From Filobasidium wieringae (lineage: Eukaryota > Basidiomycota > Tremellomycetes > Filobasidiales > Filobasidiaceae), in NCBI GenBank assembly GCA_001600055.1, contig BCIV01000011.1:248001-312000 (forward strand): DNA of 64,000 nucleotides, read 5' to 3'. Positions 11,159 to 22,853 of the stretch are shown piece after piece (position 1 is the stretch's first letter; every line of letters begins with the position of its first letter). Position numbers and translations under genes: made by a program. The notes beneath the pieces are model-generated. The model searched no databases. It worked only from the letters and a program-made list of their open reading frames with translations, and was not told where the DNA came from.

Positions 11159-12679
11159 TCATATCTTGATCTTCTTCTCCAAGGCCTTCCCATCCCCCAC
11201 CAATTCTCCTTTCTCCGTTTCCAAATCTTTTCTTTTTCTACTCTGTTCGTCCTCGCTACCGACGGCGGACTCTATGAATCGGGGAATAGATAATACACCC
11301 TTGTATGTCTGTCGTGCGTCTAATTCCAAAAGAGTTATGAAAAAGGACTCAGCAGGGGTTGTTGACGTACGAAAGGGAAATGAGGATGAACGGCTTACGA
11401 GCTCGAAGTAAGACTTTCTTTGGGGTCTCTAACACCGCCTCTCTAGCTTGGTTCGCAGGCATACCTAACATGATCGCCCTGTTCCCTCCAGGATTACAAA
11501 CATGATCAACACCCCCTTCCTATCCCTGTGCTCATACTCAAGGGCTCACAAATTGATCAACTCCCCCGCTCCCCTTAATCCTTCCCACCCTCTTTCCGCA
11601 CCCGAAGGTCCGGAGGAAAAGATGATTCCCCCTCCACCTTTCCCTCTTTGCTTCACTCCATCTCTTCCTCCGCCACCAGAAACGGCCATGATAACTCTTA
11701 CTGCCTCGCGAGCGTTTTGCAGGAAATTTTGAGTCTGTTTGAGAGGGTCTGACGCGTCTGAAGGGGAGAGTATGGGGGAATATATTATTTCAAACTATTC
11801 CATGTATCTCGAGCCAGTATAAGCCCTTTTTCCTCCTCTTCTTGTTCAGGGAAAATTCCATCGAGGAAAGGGGTAAGACGTACGACAGCTCCATTCCTCA
11901 AAGCGGTCCTGACCAGACTTCTCCTCATTCCCCTAAACGGCAACCTAGCTCCATCCGCTTGGATCGTTATGACACCTACTTGATTGGGAGAAGGTTTAGT
12001 CAGGTCCGTACAAGCTTTGTTGAATGCTTCTGGAGTTGTTGGTTGTACCGAGATTAGGGTATAGGTCGATAAGGCAGGGGTGGATGATGCGTTCTGTCCA
12101 GTTGAAGAGAAAAGATGGTCGGAGAGGTTAGCATGATTGGGATGAGTGAATGAAAGTAAAAAAGAAGGGGACGTACGAGACCGTGTGTACTGCTATCGTC
12201 GAGTACCAGGTGAAGCCTTGAGAACTGATCTAATCTTGCCCCGACTGCTCCTGCTCCTGGTCCAGTACCTTCTATCACTTCAGTCTGCGTTTTGCTCCTA
12301 GTGAGATGGGGGAACGGAAGGCCATTCTTGAACGGGGAAGGAGAGATCGATCCTGCTTTACTAGGTGTGGTGGTTAAAGCAACCGTCTTGTAGCCCACTG
12401 AGGACGATTCAAATTGTAATACATATCCATGAAGATCAAGATCAAACTACGATTAGCGACTCAGTCTTCTTATCTTTCGTAAAGGAGAAAGAGAGACAAG
12501 GACGTACGATATCCCAATCCCCCGACTAGCCCCGTGAATTTTTCTCTGTTCTCTCGTGTGACGTTGTCCCAGCATGACGACGTGCTGGAGGTATTTGGGC
12601 TGGGCTTGTTTGATTTGCTTGGTTTTCCCGAGGATGAGGAGGCCGTGGGTTGAGGAAAGGGCACGTAGAGGTCGTACAT
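11159..12679 (-). CDS. RPP1: RNase P/MRP protein subunit Rpp1 (Rpp30)
   Basis: Protein subunit of nuclear RNase P and RNase MRP (tRNA 5' processing, pre-rRNA cleavage), with a TIM-barrel-like PHP fold. Minus-strand exons: 12679-12508, 12397-12177, 12093-11884, 11794-11550, 11478-11399, 11319-11159 (362 aa, phases join). Recognisable blocks are MYDLYVPFPQP at the start, LGYKTVALTT, SRLHLVLDDSS, VGVITIQADGARLPFR, RNGAVFEIIYSPIL and GELINLAIMLGM, each at the expected position in the Rpp30 family. The C-terminal tail is basic (SRKRKDLETEK). A glycine- and lysine-rich insertion near residue 260 is looser than in other species. It is divergent from MRC1, with about 780 bp between start codons. Confidence 0.88.
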
Positions 12680-13462
12680 TCTGTGTCTTTCCGTTAGGAT
12701 TCGGTGAGAGGTAAGACAGAGATGTCAGTTATGAGAGATGTGAAGGTAAGGGGTGTGAGAGGTGTACTGCAAAGATACGGTGTTTGCGGACTTGTTAAGG
12801 AGAACTTGTAGTAGTGAATTGAAGACCAAATGTTACGAGGACATATCGTCATATCGATTTCTGCTAAACGGGATACAACTTTGAAAATCATGTATGAACC
12901 ACTTCGACCCACTCGGCCACTTGGGCGAGCACCCTTCTACAAGAGCCATCGTATCACTACAACACAACAGCTCTCGACAGGAGAACTCTAAAGATCGAGC
13001 AGGAGATACGGGACCACCTTGGACCTACTTCCCTGTACAAAGTCCTCTCACCGGCAAAGGCGAGAGGAAAGGGAATGCATTTCACTCGCCCCCGTTGATG
13101 CTTGGACTGGTTCCTGTATGAATGAGGAGTAGTCCTTGCCAGATCAAATGGGGGATGAGAGAAAGGGAAGGCAAGGGAGGTGAAGATACGATGTCAGTCC
13201 CTGGTTTGGTCGATTATATACCAGAGCAAAGAAATTACCAGTGCAAGGACGTCAAGTATCAGTTCAGATATGGCGTGGAAATTCCGCGAATACTGAATTT
13301 AGTACCTGTAGCTCGACGCGTCGCGACGAAAGTAAAATACGCGATTTTAATCATTTAGGACGCGTCCAACGTTCATCAGCGTTCAGCTCAACATCTTCTC
13401 GTTCTTAAGTCCTCTCCCTCACTCTCACCTCATTCCTCTCTCTACGGGTTGAGCTAATAATC
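12680..13462. promoter_or_regulatory. shared upstream region of RPP1 and MRC1
   Basis: This is the divergent promoter. No supported gene is present. The MRC1-proximal end contains two ACGCGT boxes, listed separately. Confidence 0.6.
13316..13365. promoter_or_regulatory. paired ACGCGT (MCB-like) boxes upstream of MRC1
   Basis: ACGCGT occurs at 13316-13321 and 13360-13365, 98 to 147 bp before the MRC1 ATG. The first sits within CGACGCGTCG and the second within GGACGCGTCC, both extended palindromes. MCB elements bind MBF and drive G1/S transcription in yeasts, and replication-checkpoint genes are known targets. Use here is inferred from position and pairing only. Confidence 0.55.
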
Positions 13463-16400
13463 ATGGCAGAACCACTCACACCCCCACGTAAAGCCGTACG
13501 GAAAACGTACGGTCGATCGAAACCGTCCGCCTCTATCCCCTCGACTCCCCCACCTCTCCCTACTCTTTCTAACCCCGCAACACCCCTCGACTTCAAATTC
13601 GGTAACAACCACGGTTGGCGTAAGATACTAAAATCGGTCGAGGAAGAGAAAGAAGAGGATAATATCAATGCCCGTGAAGTGGATCCCCGTGAAGTGGCGT
13701 TGAAGAAGATCAGGGAGAAAAAAGAAGAGGAGAGGGCGAAGGAATTAGCTCTGAATCAAGCCAGAAGGAGTCGGATCAGACCAGGGCATGTGGGCGAGAC
13801 GGAAGATGAACCTGCTCCCTCTTCTCAACCAAACCCTGGGGATTCTCCGCCTAGGAAAAAGGCGTGGGGATTTACGAAACCTGATATACAAGGGGTGGAG
13901 GAGCAGAGCTCCAGTTTACCTCCTCTCACTTCTTCCGATCCTGCTCCTTATGCGGCAGATGCGGAGATGGAAGAAACGTTTCCCGTGAGGAAAGCCGGTG
14001 GAAGGCGTGTGATCCCTTCTCCCTTTGCCTCTACCTCAAGAAAAGACAGTCGAACACGAAGACCTAACCTCGCCTCCTCAGACTCGAATTCGGATGAAGA
14101 ACACAGCCAAACAAACCCTACGTCCAACCCCACCTCCCCCATCATCTCTCGGGGGACTAGAAAGAAAACTCGCCAGATCTCCTCGGACGAGAGCGAGAAC
14201 GAACTTCCAAAACTTGGAACGGATCCTGAAATCACTCCGGGACGTACCAAACCTCTTCGTCGAGGGGTGAAGAGCCCGAGCAAGATCTTGGATAGACCTG
14301 CGAGGAGGGGATCACCGGATAGTCCGACTGCTAGGTATACATCTAAGGAGCCGGGTATGAGCGATAGTGATGAGGAATATGAGAGGAGAAAGACGAAGGG
14401 GAAGAAGGGGAAAGTTAAGGTAAGTTTCGTCTTGCAAGGCAAGGATGGGTGCTTGATTTTGAACTGAACGTAATTCGGTCTAGCCATTGACGAAGAAAGA
14501 GCAAAAAGAGGTTTCGAAGATGCAAGCGGAAATCAGAGCTAACAAGGCCGTCAACATCAGTGCAAGACATACGGGCCAGGATGGAATGGAGCATCGTCCA
14601 AAGAATGACATGAATACGTTCTTTACGAATGTCGAGTACGCGTTCAATGGGTCGAAAAAAGAGCCCGTCGTCAAAGATCTACAGCCGATGACCGCATTTA
14701 ATCCCTCTGGCTCCATATCGCAGTCAAGCGCCGTGCCGCTACTCACGATGGACTTGGATATCGAACTGGATGAGAATAGGAGACACCTCAAAACCCCCGA
14801 AGCAGAGGAGGATATCGAGAGGTTTAGTAGCAGCGGGGTCCCTGGGAGTAAGAAACGGGGAAAGGAAGGCAGGATACATAGTTCTCCTACAAGGCAAGGG
14901 AGGAAGGGGGAACTACAGTTCCGGAGTAGATATGAGGAGAAGGACGATCATCTACCCGGACTGGACGATGGGGCCGATAGGCTACGGAGAATAAAGCTGG
15001 AGACTGCTGCTCGAGACAAAGCTTTAGAATATCAGCGTCAGCAAGAAGAACATGACGATGACGACGAGATCGAAATTGTTGATGAGCCGACACCCAAGGC
15101 TGGTCCTTCCAAAAAGAATCCGCGAATGCTTCAACCTTCCGCTAGTGCTATCTTGCACCAACCTCGAAAGGTTCAGAACGGGATGTCCGCACATCAGAAG
15201 TTGGCTGCTCTGGCAGGAAAGGATCACAAGAAGATGGGTAAAGTCAGTTTAACTTCAGAGAGCATGTTACAGTATGCGGGGAAACAGTATGCTCATGCGG
15301 AACAGAAGTCCACTATGGGTGGAGCGTTGCCACGTGGAATGGATAGGAGAAAGGTGCAGAGCGTTTCGGCCGCTATGATGAATCAGGACTTGCTCTTGAA
15401 ACAGAGAATGCAGGCTGCTCTGGCTAGAGAACAGAAGGAAAAGGAGAGCGGGATGAAGGCTAGGAGGTTGGAGGATAAGAAACCAATCGATCTGACTGGA
15501 TTGGCTGCGATGGCTAGCGCTCGTGAAGGAGTGGAGGATTGGGATGTCAAGAGTGAGAACGATGACGAGGAGGATGAGGACTACAAACCTGAAGTCGGGG
15601 TGGATGGAACTGTGACAGAAGATCAGTCCGATCAAGAGGAAGACGCCAAATCGATCGCCTATAGCGGTGAAGAAGATAATGTACCGGCCGAAGATGAGCT
15701 GCAATATCCTTCCCCTGTCGCCACCGAAGCGGACGAAGAGGCGGAAGGGCCCGTACTAAGAAAATCTCGAAAAATTAGGGAGCGAATACGAGATAGCGAT
15801 GATGACGAGCCTCGAATGGAAGAGCAAAGGACGCCACGCCCGCTAGCTAAGGCTTCATCAATGGTACCAGTCGTTCCAGCGGTGACAGGAGAACCGAACT
15901 CTTCCAGTCTTGAAACCCTCGAGGCCGACATCGGGTATGGCGGCTTTGACGCCGATGGAGACGAAGGTCTAGGAGGCGGATTTTCTCAATTCTTTGGGGC
16001 AACGCAGGCGCCTGCTGCTGGGGTAACTTTCCGTACCAGGTCTTCGACGTGTTGAGGCTGATGTTTTACCTTCATCAGGACGAAGATTTTGGCGGATTTA
16101 CACAGCTGCGACATGATGACGCAGAGACCCTCTTGGCTCCGCAGGTAGATATGCCGGATCCTTCTATCTCGGCTACAGCTAGAAGACGAAACGAAGCCCT
16201 GTTGGAAGGTGAGATGGAACTAGACACGGACGCCGTCGAGGCGGAACCAGTTCTTGTCAAGCAGTACATCAATCAAAATGGGTCCGTTCAAGCATTTTCC
16301 CGATTCTTCGTAAAGCATGCTCACCAAAGCGCGAATTTACAGCCTCCTCACGCAAACTCGCCCACTTGGTCGAGCGCCGTTGACAAAGGCGGACACATCT

Positions 16401-17923
16401 ATCAGTCTCATCAGTGACGATGCAATGACCGACCTCCCGTCCATGCCGTTAACGGCTACCTATCGATCGGGTCAACCAGGTTCGGACGTCAACCCTACTA
16501 CCCCATCTGAAGGGAGCTTATCGAGGAGGTACAAATCTCGACAAGCATCCCCTGGCCAAGTTGATGAACCAGAGTTGGATAGTCCTATACCGAGTTCCCA
16601 GTCCAGACGTGACACCGAGACCACGACAACGCGCCCGCTGGCAGTCGAGACACCTCAACCTAAGCAAAGAAACGCTTTGACGGATGTTTTAGAGGCTGCA
16701 AAACGGTTCCCGAAAGCTGACGCTGCCACGCGGGCGTTCGGACGGACTTTCTTGGAAGGTGAAGCTGAGGAAAGTGAAGACGAGAATGATTACGGATGGG
16801 GAGGAAAGAAGCGAGACGATGACGAAGATGAGGATGCAGATCCAGATGCTGTCGTCGAGAACCTGGTTGATGACAAGGAAATCTCAGAACAAGAACTCCA
16901 AGAACAAAAGCAATTGGCCGATAAACTGCTACGGTCAGCGCCCATGACGGAATCGATATCAACTGTGTATTGACGTGCCCCGGTTCATCTTGCAGGGAAA
17001 TTCAAGCTGAGGATGACTCAAAAGCTGAGAAGTTGGCGCGAGATGCCACCGAAGGAAAATTGAGAGGACGACAGAGGGATGGAGCACTTGGCGAATTTGA
17101 CCTGTCCGATGATGAAGACGAATCGCAAAGGAAGCGCAAACGAGAGCATCGCAAGTATGAGCGAAAGCTCGAGAACGATGAACTCAGGCATATGGGTAAG
17201 CTGCGAGCTTATGTTGCCATTAATACGCTGTTGACTGATCTTAATGATTATGGTCCCAGCGCCTGATGCTCCATTTCGGCATACATACGAAGCCGATCTC
17301 GCCATCGTCGCTGACGACGACGATGAAGAGGAAGACATGGAGGATGTAGAGAGGATCCCGGTCGGATCATCGCGCGAAAGATCCCCGTCAGAGGAGGTTG
17401 TGGCCACCCGTGAAGATATCGCAAGACGATTCAAAGAAGCAGGGGCTGAAAACAAGCTAAAAAGAAAGGTGCTTGTGTCTCATAAGTATCATCGTCGATT
17501 TCCGGCTGATGATCGCGTTCATTTAGCTTTCAATCGTATCGCTGGATGATACGGATCATGAGGCATCCGGCTCTGAGAATGAGTCGCAGTTCACAATCAA
17601 GCGATACTCATCTCAACAGATGCAGCGACCGGTGGGTTTGGCGAAATCCGAAGACAGGATCATGTTGGACTGACAAATCTTACTTTCAGCCATTGCCCTC
17701 CAGAGATACGGCCAAGTTTGAGAAATATGCTGTAGAGCAGCGTACACAGGACACCAGGAAAGTCGGAGGAATGACGGCAGTATCCGGAAATTCGAATAGC
17801 AATAGAGCGCCAGTGCGAAGAAACGCGAATCCGAGTCGCAAGAACACCAAGAGCCTGGTCAGCTCACGCACAGAAACCAGGTCTTTGACTAAGGTCATGA
17901 GCAAAGCCGATGGTTTCGTTTAA
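13463..17923 (+). CDS. MRC1: replication checkpoint mediator Mrc1 (claspin)
   Basis: Mediates Rad3/Mec1-to-Cds1/Rad53 signalling at stalled forks and helps fork progression with Tof1-Csm3. Exons: 13463-14419, 14484-16022, 16079-16281, 16343-16933, 16996-17195, 17260-17468, 17527-17631, 17690-17923 (1345 aa, phases join). Diagnostic parts are PLTKKEQKEVSKMQAE, the segment YINQNG..LLTQTRP that is joined only after splicing, and the MRC1-like domain: FLEGEAEESEDE, then YGWGG, acidic stretch, LVDDKEISEQEL, DRRRDGALG-type FDLSDDEDE and KRKREHRKYERKL. Numerous SQ/TQ sites fit ATR-family phosphorylation. The fourth exon's upstream intron uses a GTCCGT donor, chosen because it alone restores the family motif. 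The family call is firm. Confidence 0.9.
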
Positions 17924-19015
17924 TTCGGCTATAATCGCCTTTACCTCATATAAATTTCGCATCACCTTCATCTTGTATCCCTTCCTCTATATACCTGACT
18001 ATCAGCGATCTCGATATTTGTAACAATGTAGCCGAGTATCAAATACCAAAACACCTCAAGTGCATTTCCGGCTATGTTGATGCCAAGTGTGCGAGCGTCT
18101 ATACGCCGGTTTCGTACACACCGGTGAAAGTAGTCTGTCAGCGGAAGACGAATAGAGAATAGGAGATAGAGAGTCACTGTCACGTACCTCCTCTCAGCCG
18201 GCCATCTATCTCCTAGACTTTGCCGCCAACGCAAGCTTCCGACATCGAGCCTCCCTCTCTCTCTGCAATGTTTTCTTTTGTGCCGCAGGTGGTGTGGGAG
18301 GTGACTGTCAGAAAGTCAAGGTAGGTAATCGTTATTGTTGTCGTTGTCGACCTGTCCGGCCCAGCAGTTGTATTACCATACTTCTGCCTCTGAGTTCTTT
18401 ATCGCAGCCAGCCGCCGAGTGCGCAAAGACTGATCCACTTGGACCTCGTGCTTCTGTGCTTTCTATAAGTAGCAGTAGCGTTCAAGACGAGACAAACGAT
18501 CAAAAGAAATAGGGGAAGAGTTGGGTGAAACTGAGAGGATTAGGTGACAACCAGACTCGGCTTACTTGTGGACGCTCGTTCGTTGTGGCAGATTCCAAAG
18601 GTCTTTTCTTGTTGTTTGATGCCATTGGTCTGTGTTTTTAATGGCCATCAGGTGCTCCACATAGGTTTGAATATGGGAAGCGTGGGGATCTTATACGCTG
18701 ATGGGTTTCGAAGTACGTACAGCGGGGCCCAGAGGACATCTCCCGTTATGACCGCCAGGATATTTATGGCCGCAAAGCACTTGTATATCTAAATTCGAAG
18801 TGTCTAGCCCGTGACCATCTCACAGCCTTGTTTGGAACCATGTACCTTAGTGCGCCTATGGCATACTTCGACCCGCCATCTTCATGGCGAATCTGATCGA
18901 AATGTGATTCGAATGTCATAAAGTTGGTCGTAAAGCGATTCGCATATCATACAGGATACGAAAGTGAGACTCTGCGGCCTCAACTTTGTTAGAATAACGT
19001 GTGCGGCTGCAACCT
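17924..19015. other. intergenic, no supported gene
   Basis: This convergent spacer lies between MRC1 and the pinin-like gene. A minus-strand frame at 17968-18234 contains a hydrophobic run (ALEVFWYLILGYIV), but I could not place a credible start or family. The rest shows nothing beyond 3' untranslated-type sequence. Confidence 0.4.
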
Positions 19016-20239
19016 CTAATACTCGACCTCATCACCCTCTCTTCCGCCAAGGCCGCCGTCATCGACCTCAATATCCATCTCACTTTCAGGTTCCTTCTTT
19101 GTTTCTTCCGCCTTGATGCTTTCTACCTTGATATCTTGGTCAACTTCCATACTTTTAGCCAAGTCTCCGACCTTCTTTTCCTCGTCCTTTCGTTTGAGAC
19201 CGTCCAACTGTTCTTGAGCATTAGTTCTTCTTTCACTCAAACTCGCAAGTTTCGCTTTGGTATCGGCTCGGAAAACCTCTAGCTCAGATCTGTCTGTCGC
19301 TACAAGGTCGCGAGCTAAATCCTCTTGTTTATCTAGTATGTCTCGTTGTTCCGATGTAAGCTTGCGTGGTCGCTATCAATGGAATATTGTCAGTCTTGCT
19401 GAGAAGATAATAAGATCAGGCAATACATACATAATAGAGTGGCTTCGGTTGAGCTGCTGTCACCGGGTCCCGAGCTGGGCCTAGGGCCATAAAGACAGCC
19501 TCAGACGTTTTGGTCTCAGGTGATTTGCTAGTCCAACTAGAAGTAGTCAGCAAAAAGCGAGACACCTGTGGCAGCTGTCTAGCCCGAGCTTTTGTCTGAA
19601 ACGGACAAAGTTTCAATATATAAAATTGAAGTTCTAAGCTGTTATTGCACTCACGTTCATCTCTGCTTCCCTCAGTCCATTTTGCAATCGTTCGTATTCG
19701 TTCCGGGAAGATCTTACCTCCCTTTCTAACCCGTTGATTTCTTGTACACGTTGCGATTCTCCTTGCAACTTGTTGGCAACTCTCGAAGCGATCTCCTCGC
19801 GTGCTTTGGCCTTTAAAAGTATGATGCTTAGACTCGCAACACGACGACCTAGTAGGATCTGAAACTCACTCTATCGCTAGCCGCCTTAGTTTTCTCCTCC
19901 TTGGTAAATCGATTGAGCTGCCCTAATAAATTACCAAACAAACGCTGACCGCGTTTCTTTTCCTCTGTATTCATCGTCCTCTGACGCCTGGGGGTCGAAC
20001 AGAGAGCTGTCAGTATAAGTCCGTTGAGCTCGAATTGACAAATAAGCTTACTTAGGAGCAGGCTCTTCTCGCGTATCTCGGCTGCCTGATACAGGGCCAG
20101 ATGTGGAGTCACCTGTGGAGTTACCAGCAGTGTGTGCAATACTCATCTTCCGTTCCGGGTGTACAAAGACAGCTGCACTCTGAGCCGTTGGAGGCAATGC
20201 CGGTGTTGGGTCGTCGATAGGCGATTGAGATCGAGACAT
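19016..20239 (-). CDS. pinin/SDK/MemA-domain splicing-associated protein
   Basis: Predicted nuclear protein of the pinin family, linked to the exon-junction complex and splicing. Minus-strand exons: 20239-20052, 19987-19870, 19810-19655, 19595-19431, 19372-19016 (327 aa, phases join). The pinin/SDK/memA core is clear: EEKKRGQRLFGNLLGQLNRF, followed by a long charged coiled coil (ASRVANKLQGESQRVQEI) and the conserved ARQLPQVSRFLLT block ending KPLYY. A second coiled coil and an acidic tail close the protein. A 61-residue disordered N-terminus precedes the domain. Downstream on the same strand as UAP1, about 380 bp apart. Confidence 0.85.
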
Positions 20240-20621
20240 ATTGCCAGTTCTTGCTATGGGGATGTGACAGTCAGCGACCCTGAGATACGATTTTGAGTTA
20301 TAAAGGCTTACTTCGCAGACTAAATTAGTGACGATGTGAAAGCTCAAACTACCCTTTACCTTCTAGCTGTCATGATCATATGGTCTAGGAAGCGGACGGT
20401 GCGAGATATGAGTATGATGCTTGACCTCAGACTTTTCGCTTATTGCATATCTTGCCGTCGACGTCGATACCGCTTCTGCATACAAGCGCTGGGGTACTGA
20501 AACATCGAATTCGAGACATAAATGCAATGGTATAATGAAGTTACTAATGATATGGAGTGCAACAGGCTAGGCAGTCCTCGACGGCTAAACTCTTTTGCCA
20601 TTTGCGGATGATTGACTCCCT
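20240..20621. promoter_or_regulatory. pinin-like gene upstream region / UAP1 3' flank
   Basis: 382 bp between the UAP1 stop and the pinin-like start, both on the minus strand. No gene or clear motif was seen. Confidence 0.5.
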
Positions 20622-22171
20622 CTAAATGTCTTTGACATCATTGAGGATCATGGAGCTCTTGATACTCTTCCCCTTCAAGCTCTCCAATCCCTCTCCAGCG
20701 TAACTGACAGAAGCAGAGATCTCGACTTCGGCGGCCTCGGCAATCTTACAGCCGGCCGCTTTCAACCACCTTGCATGTTCGTGCAATATATCGCGCCTAG
20801 AGGTCTCGGGATCGTCACTGCCAGTACCGGGGGCGTTCTTGAGAGGAGAAAACTCTTCCTGCCTCGCGACCTCAAGAACGGCCAAGTGTTCGGTATAAGG
20901 GAAAACATCAAAGACAAAGAGCTCCAACTTCATCCCGTTGGGTTTGGAAGGTTTGACGATTTCCCCAGAGTTGGTATCGACATGAGCGATCTTCTTTCGA
21001 GCGATATGGAAAGCCATTCCTTCCTCAATCTTCTCCATCTTCTTCAGGAAATCCAAAGTGAAGTAATGGTTTGCGATATTGGCTGCCCGGAAACTCAATT
21101 CGCCCGTCTTCTCGTCCTTCATCTCCGCCTCCCTCTCGCTAAGCTCCGAGTATTCTACCACATTGTATTTTCCTCCCTTGACTGCTAACACACCTACGCT
21201 CTCCTTGGGATAGGTTTTCCTAACAACCTTGGCACCGCATTCCGAGCCCTTCTCGATCGCGTAACCCAGGAAAACAGGATCGGCCACTTTGACTAGACAG
21301 TTGTCGACACAGTACGCGTGGACATATTTGATCCCCCGAGCTTCCATGTGAGCGATAACTGACTGGTTCTCAGGAAGGTAAGAAAGGGGTTGACGGAGAG
21401 CAGAGTAAAGACCTCCGTTGCCATCTGGCGCGACTGCGATGGTCGATTTGTCTTGTAGGAAGATCTTTCCATCGTCGGTCAAAGCGGGCAGAACACCTAT
21501 GATACAGTAGACCAGTTGTATGAGTGATAGCGCTGGATACTAACAGGCCTTTACGGCTTACCTTGGTTGAAGAAAACGACATCTTCCTGATCCAACCCGA
21601 AATACTCATTCTCCTTGAAGTACTTCTCCGTCTCTCCCCGAGTAGGTCCACTAGTCATGACATACCAGACCACTTTCCCTCCCTTCTTCGTCCCTGCAAG
21701 CTCGTTCAGCTTCTTGATCCGTTCGCCTTGCATTTGGAACAAGCTCTTGTGCGAAGGGAGCGAAATATCGTAACAACCTTTAGGAGCGGAGGAACCTAGT
21801 CGAGTTCCTTGGCCTCCTGCCATAAGGATCAACCCAACCTGACCAGATTTGATGGCGGAGAGTCCGGTTTGATACCATTTCTCCTTGAGGGGTTTGGAAG
21901 CTTCATCGACGAGGGAAGCGGTATCCTTGTCGGGAAGGGGAGTGATCTGATCATCACCGTCGTTCGAGTTGGAGGCTTTGGCTTTCTCTTCCTTCTCAGA
22001 CTGTACGGCGGTCTGGAAGATCCGGTTTACTCGGGGGACATCTATACTAGCTATTTGGTCGAGGAGGGATTGTCGTTCCGTTTCCGAGAGGGAGTCGTAG
22101 AAAGTAAGGAGATGGGATTGGTCGTGTTTCTCAAGGTAGGACTTGGTGTCTTGATAGTTTGATGCGGACAT
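20622..22171 (-). CDS. UAP1: UDP-N-acetylglucosamine pyrophosphorylase
   Basis: Makes UDP-GlcNAc from UTP and GlcNAc-1-phosphate in the cytosol, feeding chitin, N-glycan and GPI-anchor synthesis; orthologue of yeast Qri1. Minus-strand exons 22171-21562 and 21496-20622 (494 aa, close to the 477 of yeast). The nucleotidyltransferase signature LILMAGGQGTRLG..APKG lies near residue 113. Further family blocks are WYVMTSGPT, the uridine-binding NGGLYSAL, the YCVDNCLVKVADP region and the substrate loop KPNGMKLELFVFDVFPY. One 65-nt intron falls inside the catalytic domain. Two TATA-like sequences lie 75-95 bp upstream. Identification is secure. Confidence 0.95.
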
Positions 22172-22853
22172 CTTGTTATATGGATTTGTGATTGCAATGA
22201 AATGGGGGATATGAATGATTTTTGTACGGGGAGTGGCCGTTCTGGACTATATAGAGTGGAGTTTATATAGGGGTCGTCAGCATTTTGATCAATAATGTTT
22301 ACATTTTGATGAGCTGTTTGTTATCGGATCCGACTCACCCTTGATGCGAGGGTTTTTATAGGCTACACAGGTTTGCGCTGATGAGACTGATAATAATCTA
22401 GTATACTTGAGTTCCTATTATATTCGGCCAGATCGAGAATGGACAATCAGGGGTTCTTGGTTGAGACTGCTGATGAATGGAAGGTCAGACGTTGATGTTA
22501 TCGCGACGTGCGAGTGAGAACGCATCAGAAAGCGGATTCTATGCGTTTCCACTCGGGGTATGTGAGCTTGTCTGGTAGCTGGTAGACCAAAAAAGAGTTA
22601 CCCCCGGGAGATGGTGACATCTTTGACATCTCTGAGCGATCAGGCTCATCAAATAGGAATCCTCTTCTATCTTCAACCTCTGAAACTTGTGGAATATTAT
22701 AGGAGTGATCAGGATTTGGACCAAGGTTGGCCACGGCACGTTCATCCAGATATTGATATTCAGAATTCCTGAGTACAGTAAAGGTCGACCCGGTAGACTT
22801 GCTAGAATTGCTAGTATCCGGTACCAAGACAACATATACAAGCTCCAGCTAAG
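22172..22853. promoter_or_regulatory. divergent promoter of UAP1 and TAP42
   Basis: Two TATATAG-type boxes (about 22246-22253 and 22264-22270, minus orientation) lie upstream of UAP1. A 100-codon minus-strand frame with an ATG occupies 22525-22827, starting 27 bp from the TAP42 ATG. Its protein has ordinary composition but no recognised family, and I do not call it a gene. Confidence 0.5.

Noticed and set aside
17968..18234. minus-strand hydrophobic frame, considered as a Pmp3-type proteolipid
   Set aside because: The order of hydrophobic motifs does not match the family and no credible start or splice model was found.
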